Positions 1 to 8,019 of a stretch of DNA of 20,750 nt are shown here, piece by piece. The position numbers were made by a program, and so were the translations under genes. A model generated the notes under the pieces. The model ran no database searches. It was not told where the DNA came from and saw only the letters and a list, made by a program, of their open reading frames with translations. Source of the DNA: Clostridia bacterium (lineage in GTDB: Bacteria > Bacillota > Clostridia > Oscillospirales > CAG-272); the NCBI GenBank assembly GCA_017612655.1, contig JAGAFM010000148.1, positions 1 to 20,750 on the forward strand, read 5' to 3'. Each line of letters opens with the position of its first letter. Position 1 is the stretch's first letter.

Positions 1-988
1 CAAAGAGCGAATCTTCCCGGAGACGGCCGATGCAGATGCCCATTCCCCCCTCCCGATCGCGGTCCAGAGCGGTCTGGGGACGGTTGTCTTCTTCGAAGTA
101 CGTCAAAAACTGCTTCGGTGCGGAAGGCAGTTCCTGTTCCTGCGGAATTCCCCGGAAGGATTTCCAGCGTTCGAGGATTTCCTCTTTCGAGGGCTTTTTG
201 CGGAAGCGGACAAAGACCGCCGCCATGTGTCCGTCGGTGACCGGAACCCGGATACACTGGGTAGTGATCAGAGGGGAGGAGGCTTTTTCTATGATTCCGT
301 TTGTCAGAGTGCCCCAGATTTTCAGCGGCTCCTGCTCGCTCTTTTCCTCTTCCCCACCGATGAAGGGGATGACGTTGTCCGTCATTTCGGGCCATTCGCG
401 GAAAGTCTTTCCCGCACCGGAGATTGCCTGATAGGTGCAGGCGAGGATTTCCGATGGCTCGAACTCCATCAGCGCGGAGATAGCCGGAACATAGGCCTGA
501 ATGGAACAGTTCGGCTTGACGGCGATAAAACCGCGTTCGGTATGAAGTCTCTTTTTCTGAGCTTCGATTACGGAAAAGTGGGAGGCGTTGATTTCGGGAA
601 TGACCATGGGGACATCCGGAGTCCATCGATGTGCGGAATTGTTGGAAACCACTGGGATTTCGGCACATGCATACCGTTCTTCCAGAGAGCGGATTTCCTC
701 TTTCGTTCCGTTGATGGCGCAAAAAACGAAATCTGCCTGTTCGGAAACAAGAGAGATATCCTCCGCGTCCAGCACCGTCATGTTCCGATAACAGTCCGGG
801 ATGGGCTGTCTCATTTTCCACCGGTCTCCGACTGCCTGCTCATAGCTCTTCCCCGCGGAGCGGGCGGAGGCGGCAAGCGCGGTGACCGTGAAGTAGGGAT
901 GGTTTTCGAGAAGGGTCAGAAACCGCTGTCCGACCATGCCGGTTGAGCCGATGACGGCGCAGCGGAGTTTTTGATTCGGGACAAACAT
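1..988 (-). CDS. asd: Aspartate-semialdehyde dehydrogenase, 3' end cut by window edge
   Basis: NADP-dependent cytoplasmic enzyme that reduces L-aspartyl-4-phosphate to aspartate semialdehyde, the branch point to lysine/diaminopimelate, threonine and methionine. The visible 329 residues begin with a Rossmann nucleotide-binding loop (GSTGMVGQR, residues about 14-22). The catalytic cysteine sits in VKPNCSIQ (C161) and the active-site histidine in VTDGHMAAVF. This arrangement and the spacing fit the archaeal/fungal-type ASADH branch rather than the short E. coli type (family knowledge). The ATG at 988 is preceded by AAGGA with normal spacing. The gene lies 49 bp downstream of the stop of the transglutaminase-like gene on the same strand with no clear terminator between, so read-through is possible. 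The C-terminus is beyond the window. The assignment is secure, the subfamily less so. Confidence 0.93.
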   Translation of the reverse strand, partial: MFVPNQKLRCAVIGSTGMVGQRFLTLLENHPYFTVTALAASARSAGKSYEQAVGDRWKMRQPIPDCYRNMTVLDAEDISLVSEQADFVFCAINGTKEEIRSLEERYACAEIPVVSNNSAHRWTPDVPMVIPEINASHFSVIEAQKKRLHTERGFIAVKPNCSIQAYVPAISALMEFEPSEILACTYQAISGAGKTFREWPEMTDNVIPFIGGEEEKSEQEPLKIWGTLTNGIIEKASSPLITTQCIRVPVTDGHMAAVFVRFRKKPSKEEILERWKSFRGIPQEQELPSAPKQFLTYFEEDNRPQTALDRDREGGMGICIGRLREDSLF

Positions 989-1037
989 GAGAATTCCTTC
1001 TTTCCATTCAGGATTGTTATGCGGCAGGGAGTGTTTG

Positions 1038-3449
1038 CTACTTGACGTTGAGTTTGAGAACCCGTCCGGAATTGGACAGGGAATACAGATAAGAATAGCC
1101 TGTCGGGGAGGAGGTAAACCGCTCTCCGACGATTTCGTCGATCGAGGAATCCAGAAAAGCGGCGATCGCACTCATCGAATAAGAGCGATCCAGGAGGACT
1201 TCGATGGAGACGGCAGACCCGGAATAGCGGAGAAAGACCTCCGCAAGCGAAGAAGCGGTCAACGAAACCGACGTTTTGTTCTGAACGTAGTAGTTCAGCT
1301 TGGTATTTGAACAGACAACACGCGGAAGATAGGTGGAATCCATCTGTCTTCCGGTAGATTCGAGATAGGCCGTAGTCTGACAGAAATATTCGTGGGTCGG
1401 GGAGCTTTCTCCGGAGGAGAGAACCGGATCGTCGAACGTGCAGTCGACCTCGTACGGAACACCGTCCAGCCAGACGACGTTCCAGGCGTGCGGACTTCCG
1501 TTGGCTGTCCCGGTCACAATCGTCGCACAGATTCCGCACCGGTACATCAGGTACTGAAAACCCTTGGAGTACCCTTCGCAGACCGAGGTCTTGTTGACCA
1601 GATTTCCATAGGCGGTATGGGTGAAAGGAGCGTTCAGCGACGAGTCGTAACGGGCTCCGTTGACGATTCTTTCATGAATTTCAAGGGCCAGTTCGTAGGC
1701 GCTCATATTGGATCCGAGTCCCGACAGGAGGGTCTCGACCGCCTGGTCAAATCGGGATTGCAGCTGTTTTTTTTCTGCGGAAGAGCAAAGATAACTTGGA
1801 GAAAAAGCGGTAAGGTATCCGTCCGTTGTGAATCGGTATCCGTACTTTTTTTCCAGCCAGAAGAACTGAGGATAGTCCCGTTCCAGGCATTCGAAAAGGA
1901 GCCCTGCATCTGTTTTCGGAATATTGAAGTCCCTGATGTCCGCCTCCTCGCCCATCCGGGAGACGCAGTCGACTATCGCCAGATAGGCGTTGACGTAATT
2001 GGCTCCCTTCTTTTTCAGGCAGGTGTATCCGTAGTATGAGGTGGACGGAAGTTCCTGCAGAGAGCCGGAGGCGGGAGTTTTCGGAATGGACTGAGTTTCC
2101 TCATAACCGCAGACGGAACAGGTTCTCTTGCGAAGCCCCTCCGCGGATACGGTTGCCGGAATCGAAACCTTCCATTCTCCGAATGAATGGGTCCCGGTCG
2201 GGGGAAGCGCGGTTTGCTCTACCTTTCCGCACACGGAGCAGGTGAGAGTCTTCAGACCTTCATGAGAGCAGTCGGGCTGTCTGGTGACCGTTTCTTTCCA
2301 GCTGTGGTTCCCTGTGGCGGGTATGGATTCTTTGTATGACTTTCCGCAAACCGGACAGGAAACGGTTTTTTCTCCGGGATCCGCGCAGGTCGGATTCCGG
2401 GTGACGGTTTCCGCCCATGCGTGATCCTCGGTAACGGGCAGGGTCTCTTTCTGTTCGAGTCCGCAGACAGAGCAGGTTTTCAAAAGAACCCCGGCTTTTG
2501 CGCAGGTCGGCTTTTCGAGCACGGTTTCCTTCCACTGATGGTTTCCGGTCGGGGAAATGGACACCTTTTCTATCTTCCCGCAAACCGTGCACTCTTTGGA
2601 CTTGGTTCCTTCTTCCGCACAGGTCGGCTTTTTTGTCACCGTTTCTTTCCAGGTGTGTTTTCCGGTGGGCGGGATCGTTTCGGTGATTTCAAGAGAGCAG
2701 ACGGAGCAGATCTTTGTCCGGATTCCTTCCTCAGAGCAGGTTGCCTCTCTGGTTACGGTTTCCGCGAAGGAGTGGACGCCGGTCGGGGGAACGGATTCGG
2801 TTCGGGTTTCCCCGCAGAGGGAGCAGGTATAGAGAAGAGTCCCCTCCTCCACGCAGGTTGGGGAGACTGTCAATACTCCTTCCTCCCAGCAGTGCTCTCC
2901 CGTGGGAGGAACGCTGTCCTGAAAGGATCCGTTTCCGAGTCTGGAGCGGTAAAGAACGATGCCGCTTTCTCTGCAGGTCGGTTCCAACTCCGTCTGAATG
3001 TCAAACAGTTCCCCGATTACTGTCTCGGGTTCTGTACCGTATTTTTCAGACAGGTCCGAGACGACGCGCAGAGTATTGTCTTTGTCCCCGCAGGCGGCGT
3101 AGGACTGTGCGAGCAGATAGAGACTGTCCTCGCTTTCGGACAGAGCAACCAGTTTCTCGAATTCCTCGACGGCCAGATCGAAACGGCCCTCTTCCATCGC
3201 ACGGTTTCCGTTTATCCTGCGGATGGCGGCGGTTCGGGAAAGCGCTTCGGCGTGATCGGGGATACTCTCCAGAATCTGGGAATAGCAGGCGAGCGCGGTA
3301 TCGTAATCTCCGATGTATTCCGCCTCCTCTCCCTGCTGCATCAGAGACTGAGTCCGGTTGTCCCGGAGGATTCCGGGAAGAAACACTGCCGCCAGGATGC
3401 CGGCAGCTACTACCGCTACGACGATAGGGATCCAGACCGCCTTTTTCAC
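1038..3449 (-). CDS. Membrane-anchored TPR / Cys-repeat / transglutaminase-like protein
   Basis: 803 residues from a GTG start at 3449, chosen because AAAGGAG lies 11 nt upstream; the frame stays open further upstream but would run through the promoter. Residues 4-26 form one hydrophobic helix (VWIPIVVAVVAAGILAAVFL), placing the rest outside the cell. Residues about 30-140 look like TPR helices (GDYDTALACYSQILE, GRFDLAVEEFEKLV). Residues about 155-455 hold tandem 39-residue repeats of the form C-x-x-x-G...C-x-V-C-G...P-x-T-G-x-H. Residues about 585-675 are a transglutaminase/protease-like domain with Cys624 (SVCEGYSKGF), His654 (SPHAWNVVW) and Asp669 (YEVDCTFDDP), the full catalytic triad. 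Such Cys-repeat surface proteins are common in gut Clostridia (family knowledge). Substrate unknown; peptide cross-linking or cleavage at the cell surface is inference. It has its own strong promoter, divergent from cysE. Confidence 0.85.
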   Translation of the reverse strand: MKKAVWIPIVVAVVAAGILAAVFLPGILRDNRTQSLMQQGEEAEYIGDYDTALACYSQILESIPDHAEALSRTAAIRRINGNRAMEEGRFDLAVEEFEKLVALSESEDSLYLLAQSYAACGDKDNTLRVVSDLSEKYGTEPETVIGELFDIQTELEPTCRESGIVLYRSRLGNGSFQDSVPPTGEHCWEEGVLTVSPTCVEEGTLLYTCSLCGETRTESVPPTGVHSFAETVTREATCSEEGIRTKICSVCSLEITETIPPTGKHTWKETVTKKPTCAEEGTKSKECTVCGKIEKVSISPTGNHQWKETVLEKPTCAKAGVLLKTCSVCGLEQKETLPVTEDHAWAETVTRNPTCADPGEKTVSCPVCGKSYKESIPATGNHSWKETVTRQPDCSHEGLKTLTCSVCGKVEQTALPPTGTHSFGEWKVSIPATVSAEGLRKRTCSVCGYEETQSIPKTPASGSLQELPSTSYYGYTCLKKKGANYVNAYLAIVDCVSRMGEEADIRDFNIPKTDAGLLFECLERDYPQFFWLEKKYGYRFTTDGYLTAFSPSYLCSSAEKKQLQSRFDQAVETLLSGLGSNMSAYELALEIHERIVNGARYDSSLNAPFTHTAYGNLVNKTSVCEGYSKGFQYLMYRCGICATIVTGTANGSPHAWNVVWLDGVPYEVDCTFDDPVLSSGESSPTHEYFCQTTAYLESTGRQMDSTYLPRVVCSNTKLNYYVQNKTSVSLTASSLAEVFLRYSGSAVSIEVLLDRSYSMSAIAAFLDSSIDEIVGERFTSSPTGYSYLYSLSNSGRVLKLNVK
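2085..2984 (-). repeat. Coding tandem repeats, 117-bp period (39 residues)
   Basis: Within the transglutaminase-like gene, the conserved first cysteine recurs at exactly 39-residue intervals (one 40-residue step), and CxxC pairs recur seven times. Each unit reads roughly C(S/A)xxG...C(S/T)VCG...PPTGxH(S/T)(W/F)xETV. The first unit has lost its CxxC pair and the last has lost its first Cys. Three Cys plus one His per unit could bind a metal or form disulfides; this is inference. Confidence 0.85.
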
Positions 3450-3501
3450 GTTTCTCTGCGCTCCTTTGATGACCGTACTGGGATTCAAACAGACACTTTT
3501 T

Positions 3502-3530
3502 ATTATATCATACCCGAAAAAAAAGGTCAA
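3502..3530 (-). promoter_or_regulatory. Sigma-A promoter of the transglutaminase-like gene
   Basis: Reading the minus strand, TTGACC (3530-3525) is followed by a 17-nt spacer and a perfect TATAAT (3507-3502), with TGA immediately before it (extended -10). Transcription would start near 3495, giving a leader of about 45 nt before the GTG. Confidence 0.85.
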
Positions 3531-3554
3531 GAGAAGGGAAAAAGAACGAAACAC

Positions 3555-3583
3555 TTGATTTTCCCCGACAAATATGATAAACT
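3555..3583 (+). promoter_or_regulatory. Probable promoter of cysE-cysS
   Basis: TTGATT (3555-3560), 17-nt spacer, TAAACT (3578-3583) with an extended -10 TGA just upstream. The -10 is weak by consensus (4 of 6). It lies divergently beside the transglutaminase-like gene promoter, with 24 bp between the two -35 elements. The leader would be only about 35 nt, too short for a Cys T-box or other riboswitch. Confidence 0.5.
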
Positions 3584-3622
3584 CAAACGATAAGATTGGA
3601 TCCCAGAGACGAGGAAAGAAAT

Positions 3623-4459
3623 ATGGAAAATCAACAGAAAAACAACGATATACTGGATGCCGCGGAACAGGTGGCCGGTCTGATTGGAAGCGGCCTTTCC
3701 TTCCTAAAGGAAAAGGTCGGAGACGGGCTTTCCTGCTGCGCGCCGGAGCCCCTGAAGCAGGCCGTTGAGGAGGTCAGGGAGGAAATCCGCGTCGTTCGGG
3801 AGAGAGATCCCGCCGCCAAGAGCGATCTTGAAGTTCTCCTTCTTTATTCCGGGCTCCATGCGGTCCTGGCGCACAAGGTTTCCCACAGACTTTACGACGA
3901 CGGATACCGGTTTGCCGCCCGAGCGGTCAGCCAGCTGGCACGCGCTGTTACGGGGATCGAAATCCACCCCGGCGCGAAAATCGGAAAAGGATTTTTCATC
4001 GACCACGGATCCGGTGTTGTGATCGGGGAAACGGCGGAGATCGGCGACAACTGCACCCTATATCAGGGTGTTACTCTCGGAGGAACGGGAAAAGATACCG
4101 GAAAACGCCACCCGACGCTCGGCAACAATGTCATGGTAGGCGCAGGAGCGAAGGTGCTCGGCCCCTTCCGGATCGGCGATAACAGTAAAATAGCCGCCGG
4201 GGCGGTCGTCCTGACGGAAATACCGGACGACTGCACGGCGGTCGGCATCCCGGCCCGTGTGGTGCGCTGCAAAAACGAAAAGGTGGCCGCAGACGCGAAC
4301 CGCAATCTGGACCACGTCCATATTCCGGATCCGATGTCTCAGGAACTGTGCGCGCTCAGGCAGGAACTCGACCGGATGAAAGAGGAGATCGCCGCCCTGA
4401 AGAGCGAGTCTTCCCCCGAGAAGAACGAGTCGGATCCGAAGACGCAGGAGGAATCATGA
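3623..4459 (+). CDS. cysE: Serine O-acetyltransferase
   Basis: Transfers acetyl from acetyl-CoA to L-serine, giving O-acetylserine, the first committed step of cysteine synthesis. 278 residues from the ATG at 3623, preceded by GAGGAAAG; an in-frame upstream start is less well placed. Residues about 112-215 form the left-handed beta-helix hexapeptide region. Catalytic residues are visible: Asp127-His128 in FFIDHGSGVVIGETAEIG and His163 in GKRHPTLGNN. The N-terminal helical part (about 1-110) is longer than in the short Bacillus enzymes. Residues about 238-262 form a charged, coiled-coil-like tail after the point where many family members end. The stop overlaps the cysS start by 4 bp (ATGA), so translation of the two is probably coupled. 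Confidence 0.95.
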   Translation: MENQQKNNDILDAAEQVAGLIGSGLSFLKEKVGDGLSCCAPEPLKQAVEEVREEIRVVRERDPAAKSDLEVLLLYSGLHAVLAHKVSHRLYDDGYRFAARAVSQLARAVTGIEIHPGAKIGKGFFIDHGSGVVIGETAEIGDNCTLYQGVTLGGTGKDTGKRHPTLGNNVMVGAGAKVLGPFRIGDNSKIAAGAVVLTEIPDDCTAVGIPARVVRCKNEKVAADANRNLDHVHIPDPMSQELCALRQELDRMKEEIAALKSESSPEKNESDPKTQEES

Positions 4460-5895
4460 GACTTTACAATTCTCTGACTCATACAAAAGATGAGTTTGTC
4501 ACGCACTTCCCGGGCGTCGTGACCATGTATACCTGCGGTCCGACAGTCTATCACTTTGCACACATCGGAAACCTCCGCACCTATATCATGGAGGATGTTC
4601 TGGAAAAGTATCTCCGTTTTTCCGGCTATCAGGTCCGCCGCGCCATGAACATCACGGACGTCGGTCATCTGACCAGCGACGCGGATACCGGGGAAGACAA
4701 GATGCTGAAGGGCGCGAAGCGCGAGCACAAGACCGTGATGGAAATCGCGGCGTTCTATACGGACGCCTTCTTCCGCGACTGCGGGAAACTGCGGATCGGG
4801 ATTCCCGGGACGGTGGTTCCCGCAACGTCGTACATCCCGCAGTTTATCGAGATGATTTCCGTCCTGCTTGAAAAAGGATACGCTTACGAGGCGAACGGAA
4901 ATGTCTACTTCGATACGTCGAAACTGAAAGAGTATTATGTCTTCAACAAGCAGAACGAAGAAGACCTTGCCGTGGGAGTGCGGGAAGGCGTGGAGGAGGA
5001 TCTGAGTAAACGGAACAAATGCGATTTTGTTCTGTGGTTTACCAAGTCCAAATTCGAGGATCAGGAACTGAAGTGGGATTCTCCCTGGGGTGTCGGTTAC
5101 CCGGGCTGGCACATCGAATGCTCCGCGATTTCCGTCAACACGCTGGGAGAATACCTGGATCTGCACTGCGGCGGGATTGACAATGCGTTTCCACACCACA
5201 CCAACGAAATCGCGCAGTCCGAAGCCTATCTCGGCCATCCCTGGTGCAGGCAGTGGTTCCATGTTCTCCACCTGAACACCAACGACGGGAAGATGTCAAA
5301 GTCCAAGGGAGAGTTCCTGACCGTCGATCTTCTGGAAAAGAAGGGATACGATCCCCTGGTTTACCGGTTCTTCTGCCTGCTTTCCCATTACCGCAAGGCG
5401 CTGGTGTTTTCCTGGGAGGGCCTGGACAACGCGAAGGTTTCCTATGACAAACTGGTCTCCCGAATTGCGGGATGGAGCAGGGACGGGAAACCGAACCTTG
5501 CAGAGGCGGACCCCTACCTTGCAGCGTTCCGCGACGCAATGGACAACGACCTCAACACCGCGATGGCCATTACCGCCCTCTTCGACGTAGCCAAGGCAAA
5601 GGTGGACGACGCCACCAGACGCTGGCTGGTCGGGCAGATGGACAGCGTTCTGTCTCTGGGCCTCCTCGAGGCTGCGGACAGGGTCTCGACCGCGGCGGAT
5701 AAGGACGGAGCAGAGGCCGCTCCGGCAGCAGAGAAGGATGCCTTCGATCTGGAAATCGAGCAGGCGATTGCGGAACGTGCGGCTGCCAAAAAAGCCAGGG
5801 ATTTTGCCCGGGCGGATGAAATCCGCGCGGCTCTCGCGGCAAAAGGGGTGACGCTGACCGATACCCCGCAGGGCACGACCTATACCCGGAACTGA
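4456..5895 (+). CDS. cysS: Cysteinyl-tRNA synthetase
   Basis: Class I aminoacyl-tRNA synthetase that charges tRNA-Cys. 479 residues from the ATG at 4456, which overlaps the cysE stop and has GGAGG 5 nt upstream. The HIGH-type signature reads HIGN (36-39, in CGPTVYHFAHIGN) and KMSKS is at 279-283 (NDGKMSKSKG). The four zinc ligands typical of CysRS are in place: C27, C222 (HIECSA), H247 (FPHHTNE) and E251. The C-terminal helical domain ends in a KARDFARADEIRAAL motif, usual for the family. Pairing with cysE is a known Firmicute arrangement that links cysteine supply to its use in translation. Confidence 0.97.
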   Translation: MRLYNSLTHTKDEFVTHFPGVVTMYTCGPTVYHFAHIGNLRTYIMEDVLEKYLRFSGYQVRRAMNITDVGHLTSDADTGEDKMLKGAKREHKTVMEIAAFYTDAFFRDCGKLRIGIPGTVVPATSYIPQFIEMISVLLEKGYAYEANGNVYFDTSKLKEYYVFNKQNEEDLAVGVREGVEEDLSKRNKCDFVLWFTKSKFEDQELKWDSPWGVGYPGWHIECSAISVNTLGEYLDLHCGGIDNAFPHHTNEIAQSEAYLGHPWCRQWFHVLHLNTNDGKMSKSKGEFLTVDLLEKKGYDPLVYRFFCLLSHYRKALVFSWEGLDNAKVSYDKLVSRIAGWSRDGKPNLAEADPYLAAFRDAMDNDLNTAMAITALFDVAKAKVDDATRRWLVGQMDSVLSLGLLEAADRVSTAADKDGAEAAPAAEKDAFDLEIEQAIAERAAAKKARDFARADEIRAALAAKGVTLTDTPQGTTYTRN

Positions 5896-6007
5896 CCCGT
5901 TTTCCCGCGTTCCTTTTTCGGACCGGTCCGCTGCGCGAAAATCGGATGAAAGGAGCGGATGCCTTCTCTCACACGGAGATCGTTCCGTGTGACCGGGGCA
6001 GAATTCT
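5896..6007. promoter_or_regulatory. Structured leader between cysS and the lipoprotein gene
   Basis: The 112-bp gap holds a palindrome CGGACCGGTCCG (5919-5930). Further on is a perfect 9-bp hairpin, TCACACGGA / TCCGTGTGA (5969-5977 and 5984-5992, 6-nt loop), ending 15 nt before the lipoprotein ATG. A strong SD-like AAAGGAG at 5949-5955 precedes a different, out-of-frame ATG at 5959. No T-run follows either hairpin, so neither looks like an intrinsic terminator. No convincing sigma-A promoter was found here. Confidence 0.45.
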
Positions 6008-7540
6008 ATGAAACGAATCTCGTTCGCCCTCCTTCTGCTTTCTGCGGTCTTTGCGACTGCCGGCTGCGGTTCCGCGGCTGGCGCGAACAATCCGGATCCT
6101 GGTTTCACCGAAAAGAATTCCGATACAGCCCCAGGCTCCTCGCCCGAGACGGAAGCTCTGTCTTCCGCTGCGGACTATTCCATTCCCGAACCGGATCTTC
6201 CGGAACTGGACTTTGGAGAGGGGCCCTTTATCATTTTCGCCGGGAAAGTCGGCCAGGCAGGCATTCTGACCTGGCTGGAGGATCTGGATTACGAAAATCT
6301 GCTGTTTCCCGCATCCGCCTTCCTTTCTTCGGAAGGGCTGACCGGAGAGGTCGTAAACGACGCTGTCTATAACCGAAATCTCATGGTCGAGGAAAAATTC
6401 AACCTCAGATTTCAGATAGAGAAGAGTGAGATACGGTGTGACGAGCCGATTCTGGCCGGAGAACCGATCGATCTGGTTCTGGCGAGCGGAACCGTTTTGG
6501 CCGAGACGGCATTGTCGGGTGTTTATGAAAACATGTCGAGTATTCCCTATCTGGATCTGACGGCGGAGTACTGGAGTCCCCGCTGCCTGGAGGGGACGGT
6601 CGTCGACAGTCTGGTCTTCATGATGCCGAGCGATATCTGTCTGGACCCGCTGGTTCACACGGGAATTCTTTTCTTCAACAAGCGAATCCTTTCGGAAAAC
6701 GATCTTGAGAACCCTTACGATATGGTTCGGCAGAACACCTGGACGCTTGAGAATTTCCTGAATCTGGTGCGTTCGGTTCACAAAGACCTGAACGGAAACG
6801 GAACGATGGACGTCGATGATCTCTTCGGCGGACTGTTCCGGTACGAGTGGAGAGACGGCGCCTGGATGCAGTTCTATTTCGGAGCCGGTCAAACCTATAC
6901 CAGAATCGACAAGGATCTGGGTCGGGCTTTGGCTTTCAATCCGGAAATCGGGCAGGGGATCATCGACCGGCTCTACGAGGTTCTGGAAGACCGGAGAATC
7001 TGCATGGATTTCGAGGATGTCGAAAAACTGGGCGGCCCCGAACTCTATGATCAGATTTTTCTGGAGGGACGCAGCCTTTTCTGCCAGCATTTCATCACCT
7101 CGACAGACGTGTTTCGCGAGATGGAGGATGATTTCGGGATAGTCCCCAATCCGAAATATGATTCGGATCAGGACCGATACTATCAGCGTGTTGACCCCGG
7201 ATCCGGCATGTTTTCGATTCCGGTCACAACCCCCAGTGTGGAAAAAACGGGTGCGGTTGCCGAGTACATGTCCTGGCTTTCTCACAACACGGTGCTCCCC
7301 GCATACTACGAAATCACGATCAAGACGAAGCGGGTTCGTGACGAGGACGCGGTCGAGATGCTCGACATCATCCGTAATTCCCGTGTTTTTGAATTCGGCG
7401 ATCTTTACCAGACGCGGATTTCCCACTATGTATGGGACGCTTATGTATTCCGCTCCTTCCCGCAGAGAGTCTCCGCCAACGAAAAACTGCTGGGGAAAGC
7501 GGTTGCCCGGTATGTCTCCAGGCTCCGCAGTCTTGAATGA
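6008..7540 (+). CDS. Solute-binding-like lipoprotein with an EF-hand-type loop
   Basis: 510 residues. The N-terminus is a lipoprotein signal (MKRISFALLLLSAVFATAGC) with lipobox TAGC, so the mature protein would be acylated at C20 and anchored outside the membrane. The overall pattern resembles clostridial extracellular solute-binding proteins of ABC sugar importers (family-level judgement). It includes an acidic linker after the Cys, NEKLLGKAVARY near the end, and a segment DLNGNGTMDVDD (260-271) with Asp/Asn at positions 1, 3, 5, 9 and 12 of a calcium-loop pattern. No permease or ATPase genes adjoin it, so it is an orphan and the ligand is unknown. The start is fixed by an in-frame stop at 5990-5992. 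The upstream ribosome site is poor (GGGGCAG), and the 5' leader is structured. Confidence 0.8.
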   Translation: MKRISFALLLLSAVFATAGCGSAAGANNPDPGFTEKNSDTAPGSSPETEALSSAADYSIPEPDLPELDFGEGPFIIFAGKVGQAGILTWLEDLDYENLLFPASAFLSSEGLTGEVVNDAVYNRNLMVEEKFNLRFQIEKSEIRCDEPILAGEPIDLVLASGTVLAETALSGVYENMSSIPYLDLTAEYWSPRCLEGTVVDSLVFMMPSDICLDPLVHTGILFFNKRILSENDLENPYDMVRQNTWTLENFLNLVRSVHKDLNGNGTMDVDDLFGGLFRYEWRDGAWMQFYFGAGQTYTRIDKDLGRALAFNPEIGQGIIDRLYEVLEDRRICMDFEDVEKLGGPELYDQIFLEGRSLFCQHFITSTDVFREMEDDFGIVPNPKYDSDQDRYYQRVDPGSGMFSIPVTTPSVEKTGAVAEYMSWLSHNTVLPAYYEITIKTKRVRDEDAVEMLDIIRNSRVFEFGDLYQTRISHYVWDAYVFRSFPQRVSANEKLLGKAVARYVSRLRSLE

Positions 7541-7830
7541 GAGATGCCTCTTCCGTTCGGACTGGATGCGTTCGGACTCCCCACGGAGATGGTCGCCCAT
7601 GTGCCTTTTCCGGCCTTTCCGAACATCTCCATGATCCCGATTCCGGCTTCGTTCTCTCCTTTTTTGCCCATTTTTCCGGGGTTGGCGCAGATTTCTCCGT
7701 TTTTTTTCAAAAAAGTCTTGCACAAACGTTCGGAGTATGCTAAAATAACAACCCACGGCTTGCTGAAAGCCCGGTCTATTGTGAAGAGTATTCCCGGTTT
7801 TATCGGAAGAACATAGGAGGTGTCAGTCCC
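7541..7830. other. Intergenic stretch before rpmB
   Basis: The 5' part (7541-7700) has no convincing gene. It carries a 10-bp direct repeat CGTTCGGACT at 7554-7563 and 7569-7578, then T-rich tracts ending in a T8 run at 7700-7707 without a clear preceding stem. The 3' part contains the rpmB promoter and leader, with a small hairpin GGCTT/AAGCC (7757-7771) in the leader. Confidence 0.6.
7718..7746 (+). promoter_or_regulatory. Promoter of rpmB
   Basis: TTGCAC (7718-7723), 17-nt spacer, TAAAAT (7741-7746), with TGC immediately before the -10 (extended -10). The leader to the ATG would be about 78 nt. Confidence 0.8.
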
Positions 7831-8019
7831 ATGGCAAAGTGCAGTGTGTGCGGAAAGGGTGTCTCGTTCGGACATACCGTCTCCCACTCGAACCGGAAAG
7901 AAAACCGCACGTTCAAGGCAAATATCAGACGGGTGAAGGCTCTCGTGAACGGAACGCCTTCCACCGTGTATGTCTGCTCCAGATGTCTGCGTGCCGGCAA
8001 GGTTGAGCGCGCCGTTTGA
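7831..8019 (+). CDS. rpmB: 50S ribosomal protein L28
   Basis: 62 residues, the normal length for the short bacterial L28. It is a component of the large ribosomal subunit. Typical motifs are MAKCSVCGKG at the start, HSNRKENRTFKANI, and VYVCSRCLRAGKV near the end. Two CxxC pairs (C4/C7 and C49/C52) form the zinc ribbon of the C+ form, which some bacteria replace with a Cys-free paralogue under zinc limitation (family knowledge). The ATG is preceded by AGGAGGTG at good spacing. Confidence 0.97.
   Translation: MAKCSVCGKGVSFGHTVSHSNRKENRTFKANIRRVKALVNGTPSTVYVCSRCLRAGKVERAV

Noticed and set aside
227..946. 239-residue plus-strand frame opposite asd
   Set aside because: asd on the minus strand has the nucleotide-binding loop and catalytic Cys and His. 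The plus frame has no domain or ribosome site.
2085..2984. Regular repeats considered as a CRISPR-like array
   Set aside because: The period is 117 bp with conserved coding frame and diverged DNA, and there is no short repeat/unique spacer pattern. These are protein repeats.
2421..3593. 390-residue plus-strand frame opposite the Cys-repeat gene
   Set aside because: It runs through the promoter region and its repeats are only the complement of the 117-bp coding repeats.
3584..3622. Possible T-box or other riboswitch before cysE-cysS
   Set aside because: The leader from the predicted start site is only about 35 nt, too short for a T-box, and no specifier or antiterminator structure is visible.
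5919..5930. CGGACCGGTCCG palindrome as the cysS terminator
   Set aside because: Its hairpin would be only 4 bp with a tetraloop and no T-run follows. A repressor site is possible but nothing supports it.
5969..7756. 595-residue open frame on the minus strand, opposite the lipoprotein gene
   Set aside because: It mirrors the codon positions of the clearly coding plus strand, has no recognisable domain and no ribosome site. It is a by-product of GC-biased third positions.
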